The notes under the pieces were generated by a model. That model was not told the DNA's origin, did not search any database, and saw only the letters and a program-made list of their open reading frames with translations. From contig RDOG01000006.1 in NCBI GenBank assembly GCA_011365055.1, forward strand, positions 171,415 through 235,414: 64,000 nucleotides of DNA, given 5' to 3'. Positions 17,150-25,090 of the stretch are shown in pieces. Positions within the stretch are counted from its first letter, which is position 1. Each line of letters starts with the position of its first letter. The translations under genes and the position numbers were made by a program. The DNA is from Promethearchaeota archaeon (GTDB taxonomy: Archaea; Asgardarchaeota; Lokiarchaeia; Helarchaeales; RDOG01).

Positions 17150-17713
17150 ATGAATAAAAATCTTGCAATAATTTTCTATGACAATATAGATAAACAACTT
17201 GGGGAGAATTTATTACAAAATTTTAAAGAAATTTTTTTTAATATAATTGATGTTTTTATATTAATAGATACACCAATGAATCTCCCTCCAAATTCATTTA
17301 ATAAATTAAGAAATCAATATTTATCATCCCCTTTACTAGAGGAATTACGAACTTTGGCAATAAGAAATGGTTATTTTAAAATTTTAGGAATAATTTCTGC
17401 CGATTTATATACAGAGGGATTAAATTTCATTTTTGGACAAGCCGAATTTGGAAATCCACAAGAGACGAGAGCTGCAATAATATCAACTTATAGATTAAAA
17501 CGGGATTTAGAGGAAAATGAATCAAGATTTTCAATAATTTATAGAAGAATTCTAAAAGAGGCCATACATGAATTAGGTCATACGTTAAATCTTTCACATT
17601 GCAAAGGCTTCTGTGTAATGAGATTTTCTAATTCTTTACTAGAGGCTGATAATAAGCCCATATCGTTTTGTAAAATATGTAAAAAAAAAATATCATCTAG
17701 TTTATTTCCATAA
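17150..17713 (+). CDS. amzA: Archaemetzincin, zinc metalloprotease
   Basis: A predicted zinc-dependent peptidase of the archaemetzincin family. The extended zinc motif is complete: HELGHTLNLSHC (about residues 143-154), with the following CxxxxCxM turn (CKGFCVM) and a second Cys pair (CKICKKK) that binds the structural zinc. 187 aa is typical. It starts at ATG 17150, 3 nt after the trm56 stop, so the two are translationally close. Its cellular substrate is unknown in the family. Confidence 0.93.
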   Translation: MNKNLAIIFYDNIDKQLGENLLQNFKEIFFNIIDVFILIDTPMNLPPNSFNKLRNQYLSSPLLEELRTLAIRNGYFKILGIISADLYTEGLNFIFGQAEFGNPQETRAAIISTYRLKRDLEENESRFSIIYRRILKEAIHELGHTLNLSHCKGFCVMRFSNSLLEADNKPISFCKICKKKISSSLFP

Positions 17714-17769
17714 AAAATTTTTAAATGTTTTAAACCAATTGTTAATAAATTACTCTTTAAGTGAGTTAA

Positions 17770-18276
17770 ATGGTAAATACATGTGATATTTGTGGAATAG
17801 AAATCCATGGAAAGCCAAGATTAAAATATGTTGAAGGAGCAAAGCTTCAAGTTTGTCAAAATTGCTCAAAATTTGGTAAATCAGTTGGATTCAAAGGTAC
17901 TGGTGATGATTCGTCCCCAAAATTCATAAAAACTCAACCAAGAATGAAAACAAGAGTTATTAAAAAAGAGCAAGAATTAGAGTTAATTGAAGATTATAAT
18001 TTAAGAATTAAAAATGCTAGGGAAAAAGAAAAACTTACTCAAGATGAATTAGCCCAAAAAATTAAAGAACCAGTATCTTTTGTAAAAAGAGTGGAGCAAG
18101 GAAAAGTTCATCCGCCAATAAGCATTGTAAAAAAAATAGAACGAGTATTAAGAATAAATTTATTAGAACGACTTGAGATGGATGATTATATTCCTTCTAA
18201 TGTAATAACAAAGGATGATAAAATGACACTTGGAGATATGATAGTTGTAAAAAAGAAAAAGAAAAAAGATGAATAG
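17770..18276 (+). CDS. mbf1: Multiprotein bridging factor 1 (MBF1) homologue
   Basis: A conserved archaeal/eukaryotic factor linked to transcription and to stalled ribosomes. The N-terminal zinc ribbon is CDICG...CQNC (residues 5-8 and about 33-36). A basic linker follows, then a Cro-type helix-turn-helix (TQDELAQKIKEPVSFVKRVEQG, about residues 92-113), then a short Lys-rich tail (VKKKKKKDE). The 168 aa and domain order match archaeal MBF1. The next gene starts 12 nt downstream. Confidence 0.92.
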   Translation: MVNTCDICGIEIHGKPRLKYVEGAKLQVCQNCSKFGKSVGFKGTGDDSSPKFIKTQPRMKTRVIKKEQELELIEDYNLRIKNAREKEKLTQDELAQKIKEPVSFVKRVEQGKVHPPISIVKKIERVLRINLLERLEMDDYIPSNVITKDDKMTLGDMIVVKKKKKKDE

Positions 18277-18287
18277 GAGAGTTTGAA

Positions 18288-19073
18288 TTGGGTAAAGTAT
18301 CTGATTTATTTTCTTTAAAGGATAAAGTTGTAATAATTACTGGAGGAGCTGCAGGTATTGGTATTTGGATGGTCGAAGCACTAGCAGATATGGGTGCAAA
18401 AATAGTTGCAGTTGGACGTGGGAAACATGGTTCTTTAGAGGAATTAATAAATAAAATAAAACAAGAATATAATGTTGATATAATAGGCGTAAAATGTGAT
18501 GTTGGAATTGAAGATGAAGTTAAAAACTTGGTTAAAACTGCAATTGAGACATTTGATCACGTCGACATACTGATAAATAATGCTGGAATAACTTGGGGGT
18601 CACCCTCAGAAAAAATGAACTTGTCAGATTGGGATAAAGTAATCAAAACCAACCTAACAGGAGCGTTCTTAGTCTCAAGAGAGGTGGGAGCCCATATGAT
18701 TGAACGAAAATCAGGTGTGATTTTAAATATAAGTTCGGTTTGGAGCTTATTTGGTGCAGAGTGGGGTGCAGTGGGCTATGCTTGTTCGAAAGCAGGTTTA
18801 AATGGATTAACAAGACAATTAGCAATTGAATGGGCAAAGCATAATATTCGAGTTAATGCACTTGCCTTGAGTTTTTTCCCATCAGGAATGTCAAATTTTT
18901 TTATCGATAACTTCGGAAAGGTATTAAAGAAAGGGACTCCGTTAAAAAGAATTGGAGAAAAAGAAGATATTCAAGGAATGGTAATAGCAATGGTTTCTGA
19001 CTGTTCACGATATGTGACTGGCCAAGTTGTCGTAATTGATGGTGGTATGACGACCAAGATGGGAGTCTTATAA
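18288..19073 (+). CDS. Short-chain dehydrogenase/reductase
   Basis: An NAD(P)-dependent oxidoreductase of the classical SDR family. It has a Rossmann motif TGGAAGIG (about residues 19-26), NNAG (about 97), catalytic Ser in NISSVWS (about 148), the YACSK pair (about 161-165) and IDGGMTT at the C-terminus. The length of 261 aa is typical, and the pattern is close to gluconate-5-dehydrogenase/3-oxoacyl-reductase-like members. The substrate cannot be told. It starts at TTG 18288, 7 nt after AGGAGA. Confidence 0.9.
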   Translation: MGKVSDLFSLKDKVVIITGGAAGIGIWMVEALADMGAKIVAVGRGKHGSLEELINKIKQEYNVDIIGVKCDVGIEDEVKNLVKTAIETFDHVDILINNAGITWGSPSEKMNLSDWDKVIKTNLTGAFLVSREVGAHMIERKSGVILNISSVWSLFGAEWGAVGYACSKAGLNGLTRQLAIEWAKHNIRVNALALSFFPSGMSNFFIDNFGKVLKKGTPLKRIGEKEDIQGMVIAMVSDCSRYVTGQVVVIDGGMTTKMGVL

Positions 19074-19076
19074 TAA

Positions 19077-19451
19077 TTATGTCCCATCTAAAATTTTTTT
19101 TGTTTTTTCTGCGGCAACTCGCATATTAAATAGAACTAAACCTAAATTTTTTCCATTTATTACACTAAAAAAAACCGCTTCATTTCCTGCCGGAATGAGT
19201 ATAATCGTACCTTTTTTTGATTCAATGATAATTTTATCAGGATGCGAATCTAATATTTCATATGTTGTTTTTTCTCCGAGAACCAACATATCTGCAGCCA
19301 TTCCTGCAATTAATTCCTCATTAAAGTCGGTGTCTTGTATGGAGGCAATTAATAATCCTTCTTTTGAAACTATCGCACTAGCTTTTGTTGGAGATTTTGC
19401 TTGAAAGTTTCTTAAGATTTCCCCTAAAAAAACACTTTTATTAAATACCAA
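19077..19451 (-). CDS. Roadblock/LC7 domain protein
   Basis: A single Roadblock/LC7 domain, a fold that binds small GTPases (MglB, Ragulator). 124 aa: helix 1 (GEILRNFQ), strands around SAIVSKEGLLIASI, helix 2 (EELIAGMAADMLVLGEKTTYEI), then KIIIESKKGTIILIPAG and AVFFSVI, ending with the long C-terminal helix. It is the last gene of a minus-strand run below psmB and the radical SAM gene. No GTPase is adjacent. Confidence 0.88.
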   Translation of the reverse strand: MVFNKSVFLGEILRNFQAKSPTKASAIVSKEGLLIASIQDTDFNEELIAGMAADMLVLGEKTTYEILDSHPDKIIIESKKGTIILIPAGNEAVFFSVINGKNLGLVLFNMRVAAEKTKKILDGT

Positions 19452-19548
19452 ATGATTCGCCTAAAAACTTTTAACTATCTATTATTATGTAAAAAATATA
19501 TTTAAACAAAACAAAAATCTAAAATTAATTTCAAATTTAAAACGATTA

Positions 19549-20811
19549 TCAATCTAAATCGGCTTGAAAACTAAGAAAATTAGAAATTTCGATTTGCTTT
19601 AGCCATTGACCATATAATAATCCTTTTCTAGCTAAATTTCCAATTATTTTTTGCATTTCGGCACTTAAAGGTCTAGGAGAAGAGTTTTCAAGTCTTGTGT
19701 CAGGAAGAGGCATAAAATAATGAGAATGAATTTTAACTCCTTTTGAGCAAATTTCTTTCATAAATTCAATATTTTCTTCTTCTTCTTCTATACTTTCATT
19801 AGGTAATCCAAAAATTAAGTCTAGATGTATCTTTATATCATAATTAGTTAAAATATCTATACATAAAAGGATATCTTCTTTATTATGGCCCCTATTTAAT
19901 TTTTTCAACATTGTATTGCTGCCATGTTGTCCACCAATTACAAAATAATCGTTGGAAATATATTCTCGTATGGTAGATATAACGTTTTCATTAACATAAT
20001 CAGGTCGTATTTCTGAAGGAAAAGTTCCAAAAAAAATTTCAACTATTCCTTGAAGTTTACTTATAGAATTTAATAATTTTTGAAGCTCATCAGGATTGGG
20101 AGTTTTAATTTTTTTTGATTTATATGCTAAAGCATTGGAAGACAAAAACCATACTTTATCATAACCGCATTTAATTGCTTTTCTTAAACCTTTTATTATA
20201 TTATCAACATCTCTAAATCGATAATTCTTTCCAAAAATTGAGGATGTTGCACAAAAAGAACAAGCAAACGGACATCCTCTACTAATTTCGATAGGGTTCC
20301 ATAATTTATATCGATTAGAACAAATTGGATATTTATTCAAGTTAATTCCTAGTTTAGGTTTATTTTTAATTAAGATTTTATTTTTTATAAAAGATAACCC
20401 ATAAATTTTATCTATGGAATTATTAAGAATTAAATTTTTTAATAATGTTATCAGAGTATTTTCTCCCTCACCCATAATCACGTAATTGATTCCTAAGTTC
20501 AGAACTTCTTCGGGTCGTGCAGTAGGATGGGGCCCTCCTGCAATTAAGATTACATTATTTCCAAATTCTCTTAAATTTTTTATTTTTTTTTCAAAATCTT
20601 TTATTTGATAAGACATGATAGAGAATAATACAATAATTTTAGAATATTTCATAAAAAGTTCTTCTAGATCTTTCTTAGAAATACTCCTCCGGTATATTTT
20701 AACAGGAACATCATTAAAAAAAGGATCAACTTCCAAAGACGCTATTAAACTTGAGATTGAATATTTATTAGGAAATTTATATTCAGCTATAATAACAAAA
20801 TTTGAAAACAT
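19549..20811 (-). CDS. B12-binding domain / radical SAM protein
   Basis: An N-terminal cobalamin-binding-like Rossmann domain (residues 1-130, with GGPHPTARPEEVL and GEGENT) is followed by a radical SAM barrel with the cluster motif CPFACSFC (about residues 180-187). The layout matches the archaeal MJ_1487-type family of unknown function. Residues near the C-terminus (HYFMPLPDTRLE) are typical of that family. 420 aa. It lies 22 nt after psmB on the same strand. The reaction is unknown; methylthiolation or methylation are common in relatives. Confidence 0.85.
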   Translation of the reverse strand: MFSNFVIIAEYKFPNKYSISSLIASLEVDPFFNDVPVKIYRRSISKKDLEELFMKYSKIIVLFSIMSYQIKDFEKKIKNLREFGNNVILIAGGPHPTARPEEVLNLGINYVIMGEGENTLITLLKNLILNNSIDKIYGLSFIKNKILIKNKPKLGINLNKYPICSNRYKLWNPIEISRGCPFACSFCATSSIFGKNYRFRDVDNIIKGLRKAIKCGYDKVWFLSSNALAYKSKKIKTPNPDELQKLLNSISKLQGIVEIFFGTFPSEIRPDYVNENVISTIREYISNDYFVIGGQHGSNTMLKKLNRGHNKEDILLCIDILTNYDIKIHLDLIFGLPNESIEEEEENIEFMKEICSKGVKIHSHYFMPLPDTRLENSSPRPLSAEMQKIIGNLARKGLLYGQWLKQIEISNFLSFQADLD

Positions 20812-20833
20812 TTAATACCAAATTAATTCATTA

Positions 20834-21442
20834 TTATAAAGAAAATTCCTGAATCTTATCCTTTTCAATGATAACTAAATCCATTCCATTTCCAGATGAT
20901 GGATCTCTTTCAATAGCTGATTGAATTGATTTTTTTATTAATTCTTTAGCAGCGTCTATTTTTAAGTTCAAATTATATTCTTCTTCTAATATTCCAATGG
21001 CAACCTGGGATCCAGTTCCAATTGCAGCGTAATCATCATCAATCGCTGAACCAATTAAATCTAAAACAATAACTTGGGGCCCTTCCTCATCAATACCCCC
21101 AATGATAGTATCTGTAAAATATGGAAAAATTCTCCTCGAATATAAAATACCTGACATTAATTTTGCCAAACTTTTAATGGATATTGATCGTTCGTGTTCC
21201 AATTTGAATAATTGAACGTACGCTTTTACAGTACTTGTTAGTACTTGAAAATCAGATACTAGACCTGCACAGGCAGCTGCTATATTGTCGCTTATCTTAA
21301 AAACTTTTTTACCAGCTTTACTTAAAACTCTACCACCAAAATTAACTCTCTTCTCTGAACCTAAAATCACGAAATTTTCAAACCTGGCTCCAACTGTCGT
21401 TGCTCCTGGTGCCCATTCTATTCCATATGACATATTTTTCAC
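20834..21442 (-). CDS. psmB: Proteasome beta subunit, catalytic Thr1 replaced by Ala
   Basis: A 20S proteasome beta-type subunit of 202 aa. Aligned without gaps to the Thermoplasma beta subunit from memory, the expected ...G/TTTVG cleavage site reads ...G/ATTVG, so the residue at position 1 is Ala. The Glu17 (GSEKR), Lys33 (AGKKVF), Ser129-type (GTGSQ) and Asp166/Ser169 (RDPSS) counterparts are all kept. Either this subunit is inactive and pairs with another beta subunit elsewhere, or processing moves by one residue to use the next Thr. A mutated assembly is also possible. It heads a minus-strand run with the radical SAM and Roadblock genes. Confidence 0.92.
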   Translation of the reverse strand: MKNMSYGIEWAPGATTVGARFENFVILGSEKRVNFGGRVLSKAGKKVFKISDNIAAACAGLVSDFQVLTSTVKAYVQLFKLEHERSISIKSLAKLMSGILYSRRIFPYFTDTIIGGIDEEGPQVIVLDLIGSAIDDDYAAIGTGSQVAIGILEEEYNLNLKIDAAKELIKKSIQSAIERDPSSGNGMDLVIIEKDKIQEFSL

Positions 21443-21564
21443 CGAATATTATAATAGAATTAATAAATTTTTAATTACTATTTCTATAATGTATCAACAA
21501 TAAATTCCTATAAACAAATCTTTTAATTTTTTTTATTAAATTAAAAATTATTGTTTGATAAAAG

Positions 21565-21840
21565 ATGATCAAAAACAAAGATACTATTCGAGCTATTTTA
21601 AATGAATTAAAATGGAATAAAAAATATGATGAGCGTGATTTTACTCTAAAATATATCCATCGAGGAAGTCCGAGAGGTTATAAAAAAATTAATATCTCGG
21701 AAATTAAAGATATTTTAGGAGCATTTTTTACTTTAAATGAAAAAGAATTTAATGATCAATTAATTAATATTCCTTTTCATCGGATTTTAGAAATTAAAAA
21801 TGAAAAAATTAATAAAATTATATATGAAAAAGTTCAATAA
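21565..21840 (+). CDS. UPF0248 (DUF504) family protein
   Basis: A 91-aa protein matching the small archaeal DUF504 family: a central YIHRGSPRGYKKI and a C-terminal IPFHRILEIKN are the family landmarks. In many archaea and eukaryotes this domain travels with RNA-repair or tRNA-processing proteins, but its activity is not established. It is followed after about 20 nt by the NOG1-like GTPase on the same strand. Confidence 0.85.
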   Translation: MIKNKDTIRAILNELKWNKKYDERDFTLKYIHRGSPRGYKKINISEIKDILGAFFTLNEKEFNDQLINIPFHRILEIKNEKINKIIYEKVQ

Positions 21841-21899
21841 CTATACGGAAGGAAAGAACCATATTTAAGATACCTAAAAAAGTTCCGAATTCACAAGAC

Positions 21900-22838
21900 T
21901 TGCTAGATAGAGCATTTAAGAGAGCTTCAAAATCCATAAATCTTAGTTTTAAACCTAATACTCCATCATACATTAAAGCAAGAAAGAGAGAAAATTATAG
22001 AATTCAAGTAGTTAATGATTATTTAATCAATAAATTAGAAGAAATTGTAAAATCTTTTCCATCAATAGATAATCTTCATCCTTTTTATAATGAATTATTA
22101 GATATTTTAGTTAAAAAGGACACGTTAAAAATTAATTTAGGAAGCTTAGGAGGAACGATTCATATATTAAAAAAAATAGCTAAAGAAATAAAAAGTAAAA
22201 TAAGAAAATCTAATATTCCAGAAGAAATAGCGAGATATAGATTACATTTTTATGGAAGAATTTCATCAATAATAAAAAAATTAAATTCCCAATTAATTTT
22301 TTTAGAAGAGTGTCGATATAAATTTAAAAAAATTCCCTCCTTTAATATTGAAGGACCCGTAATAGTCATTGCTGGTTATCCGAACGTAGGAAAAAGTTCA
22401 TTAATTCGATTAATTTCTAGCGCGAAACCCAAAATTGATTATTATCCTTTTACAACCAAAAATTTATTCGTAGGTCATCAAGTCATTAAAGGTACAAAAT
22501 TTCAAATAATAGATACTCCAGGGCTTTTAGATAGAAGCATTGATCAACGAAATAATATAGAATTACAAGCAATTATAGCATTAAAATATTTAGCTGATAA
22601 AATAATTTATATTTTTGATGCTTCAGGAAATTCGGGTTATTCTATTAAAGATCAACTAAAATTATTTAACGAGTTAACTGAACTTTTTTCAACTATTCCA
22701 ATAATAACTTGTCTAAATAAAATAGATTTAGCGACTTTTGATGAATTATCAACAGATTTCTTGTCTAAAATTCAATTTAAGATAAGTACTTTTACAAAAG
22801 AAGGTATTGAAAGTTTAAGTAAACACATTTTTATATAA
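21900..22838 (+). CDS. NOG1-like GTPase
   Basis: An OBG/HflX-superfamily GTPase related to NOG1, which acts in large ribosomal subunit assembly. G1 is AGYPNVGKSS (about residues 155-164), the switch I region YPFTTKN follows, G3 is DTPGLLD (about 202), G4 is NKID (about 280). The N-terminal helical domain (residues 1-140) is NOG1-like. The first standard in-frame start is TTG 21900, but the family N-terminus (about IFKIPKKVPNSQDLLDRAF) is encoded from ATA 21861, which sits 8 nt after GGAAGG. The true start is therefore probably ATA 21861, or a base is wrong there. Confidence 0.9.
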   Translation: MLDRAFKRASKSINLSFKPNTPSYIKARKRENYRIQVVNDYLINKLEEIVKSFPSIDNLHPFYNELLDILVKKDTLKINLGSLGGTIHILKKIAKEIKSKIRKSNIPEEIARYRLHFYGRISSIIKKLNSQLIFLEECRYKFKKIPSFNIEGPVIVIAGYPNVGKSSLIRLISSAKPKIDYYPFTTKNLFVGHQVIKGTKFQIIDTPGLLDRSIDQRNNIELQAIIALKYLADKIIYIFDASGNSGYSIKDQLKLFNELTELFSTIPIITCLNKIDLATFDELSTDFLSKIQFKISTFTKEGIESLSKHIFI

Positions 22839-22866
22839 AATAGAGAGAGAATTATAAAAAAATTAT

Positions 22867-24108
22867 TTAATTGTTTATTAATTTTTTCTTTATCATATGA
22901 TAAAGTTTCGTTTGAAGTCCCCATAATTCAATGAACCCATATGAAGCTTTTTCATTAAATGTTGAAGTTCTTTCGTAGGTTGCCAATTGGTAATCATATA
23001 ATGCCCATTTTGACTTTCTTCCAACAATAGTTACATTTCCATTATATAATTTGATTTTAACCTCGCCATCTACACGTTCGTTTAAATTATTAATAAAAGC
23101 ATTTAAATCATCCATTAAAGGATTTGTCCACATGCCTGCATAACATAAATATGCCCATTGTTGGTCTACGATTTGTTTAAAAGCAAATTCTTGTGCAGTA
23201 CAAATAGATTTTTCTAAATCTTTATGAGCTGCTATTAAGATAACTGCAGCAGGGCTTTCATATATTTCACGAGATTTCAACCCAACAATTCGATCTTCTA
23301 AATGGTCAATTCGACCAACTCCATGTTTTCCTCCAAGAATATTTAATTTATTTATTATTTCAAGAGGTGTCATTTTTATCTGATCAACCATAAAAGGTAT
23401 ACCTTTATTAAATGAAATTTCAATATATTCTGGTTTTTCATTTGAAGTACTTGGATCCTTCGTCCATTCATAGGCATCGGGCGAAGGTTCTTGATCAGGA
23501 AATTCCAAATCTGAACATTCAATGCTTCTTCCCCAAAGATTTTCATCAATCGAATATTTAGATTTTTCAGGAATCGGAATCCCATGTTTTTTTGCGTATT
23601 CTTCTTCTTGATCTCTTAACATGCCCCATTCAATTATTGGTTGTATAATTTTTATTTCCGGATTTGAAGATAAAGCAGCAATATTTATTCTTACTTGGTC
23701 ATTTCCTTTACCTGTGCAACCATGTGATATAGCTGCTGCATTTTCTTTATTTGCTATTTTAACTGCCCATTTTGCAATTAAAGGTCGTGATAAAGCAGAA
23801 TGTAACGGATAGGATCCCTCATATAATGCATTTGCTTTTAAGGACGGTATAACATATTCATTTATGAATTCTTCTCTTACATCAATTGTATAATGTTTTT
23901 CAACCCCTAGTTTCAATGCTTTCTCTTCAATCAAAGCCAACTCTTTGTTAGGTTGCCCAAGATCTAGGGTTAATGAAACTAATTTTACTTCATAATGCTC
24001 TTGAATCCATTTTAACATTACACTTGTATCTAGTCCGCCGGAATATAATAGGACTACCTTTTTTCCTTTAATTTCATCCTTAGTTGGAGTATAACTAGCT
24101 TTAGACAT
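22867..24108 (-). CDS. argG: Argininosuccinate synthase
   Basis: Condenses citrulline and aspartate with ATP to argininosuccinate, the second-last arginine step. It has the PP-loop SGGLDTS (about residues 23-29), HGCTGKGNDQVR (about 130), and the C-terminal family sequences KASYGFIELWG and YHMIKK. 413 aa is normal. It stands alone here on the minus strand, about 6 kb from argH and the lysW cluster, and diverges from the OB-fold gene. Confidence 0.95.
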   Translation of the reverse strand: MSKASYTPTKDEIKGKKVVLLYSGGLDTSVMLKWIQEHYEVKLVSLTLDLGQPNKELALIEEKALKLGVEKHYTIDVREEFINEYVIPSLKANALYEGSYPLHSALSRPLIAKWAVKIANKENAAAISHGCTGKGNDQVRINIAALSSNPEIKIIQPIIEWGMLRDQEEEYAKKHGIPIPEKSKYSIDENLWGRSIECSDLEFPDQEPSPDAYEWTKDPSTSNEKPEYIEISFNKGIPFMVDQIKMTPLEIINKLNILGGKHGVGRIDHLEDRIVGLKSREIYESPAAVILIAAHKDLEKSICTAQEFAFKQIVDQQWAYLCYAGMWTNPLMDDLNAFINNLNERVDGEVKIKLYNGNVTIVGRKSKWALYDYQLATYERTSTFNEKASYGFIELWGLQTKLYHMIKKKLINN

Positions 24109-24302
24109 TTATTTCACCGATATTTTACTTAATTATTTGAGAAAATTAAATTTCTTAATTTACTATTATTTTTATTATCTGTTTCACTTAGAATAAATTT
24201 TATTAATTTCTTTTTAAAAAAATGATTTTTTGTTTAGTTTTTATAGTATTTGCATTTATAAAAAATACCAAAAATAATATTAATTAAAAATGAGGTTTAT
24301 AA

Positions 24303-25040
24303 TTGACAAATGAACTGAAATTAAGGGATTTAAGGTCAGAATCCAAGAATATTAATGTCAAGGTAAAAGTTTTAGAAAAAGATAAAGAAAGAAATGTAAC
24401 GGTAAAGAAAGATAATACTAAACATAGAGTTGCAAATTTTATAATTTCAGATGAAACGAGTTCTATTTTTTTAACAGTCTGGGATGATGAAATTGATAAC
24501 ATTCCTATAAAGGAGACCATTATAATAAACAATGGATATGTTTCTGAATTTGGTGGAAAACTTTATTTAAATATTGGAAGGTTCGGAAATTGGGAAATTG
24601 CAGGATCCAAAATTACAAAAGTAAGGAATCCAAATACTCCAATAAAATATAAAGATACATCAGAAAATAGCCATAAAAAAATTGAAAGCTTGCTACCAAA
24701 CCAAAAAGATATCACGTTAATTGCGAAAGTTGTCGAAATCTCAGAAATACGGAAAGTAAAAATAAAAAAAAATAATTCAGATCACGAAGTAGCTGAATTC
24801 TTAATTGCTGATGAGACAGGATGTATAATTTTATCACTATGGGATAATTACATTTCAAACATTTCTGGTTATAATGTAATTGAAATAAAGGGAGCATATA
24901 TTACGGAGTATAAAGGTGGAATGAGACTAAATATGTCAAAAAGTGGAAGTCTTAAAGAATATGATGAACCAACTGAATTCTTTTTTTCTGATATAAATAT
25001 TGAAAATAATTTGTCCCTAAATGAATATTATAAAATTTAA
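24303..25040 (+). CDS. Tandem OB-fold ssDNA-binding (RPA/SOSS-B-like) protein
   Basis: Two copies of an OB fold of the RPA/SOSS-B type, at about residues 5-105 and 115-225. Each has the pattern INVKVKVLEK/ITLIAKVVEI, then HRVANFIISDETSSIFLTVWDDEI or HEVAEFLIADETGCIILSLWDNYI, then KLYLNIGRFG/GMRLNMSKSG. The second copy is followed by a short acidic tail. Probable single-stranded DNA binding in replication or repair. It starts at TTG 24303, preceded by GAGG. No zinc finger is seen. Confidence 0.85.
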   Translation: MTNELKLRDLRSESKNINVKVKVLEKDKERNVTVKKDNTKHRVANFIISDETSSIFLTVWDDEIDNIPIKETIIINNGYVSEFGGKLYLNIGRFGNWEIAGSKITKVRNPNTPIKYKDTSENSHKKIESLLPNQKDITLIAKVVEISEIRKVKIKKNNSDHEVAEFLIADETGCIILSLWDNYISNISGYNVIEIKGAYITEYKGGMRLNMSKSGSLKEYDEPTEFFFSDINIENNLSLNEYYKI

Positions 25041-25090
25041 AATGAATACAAAATTTTTCGGAGTTTAAATAACAATTTTATTAAAAAAAG

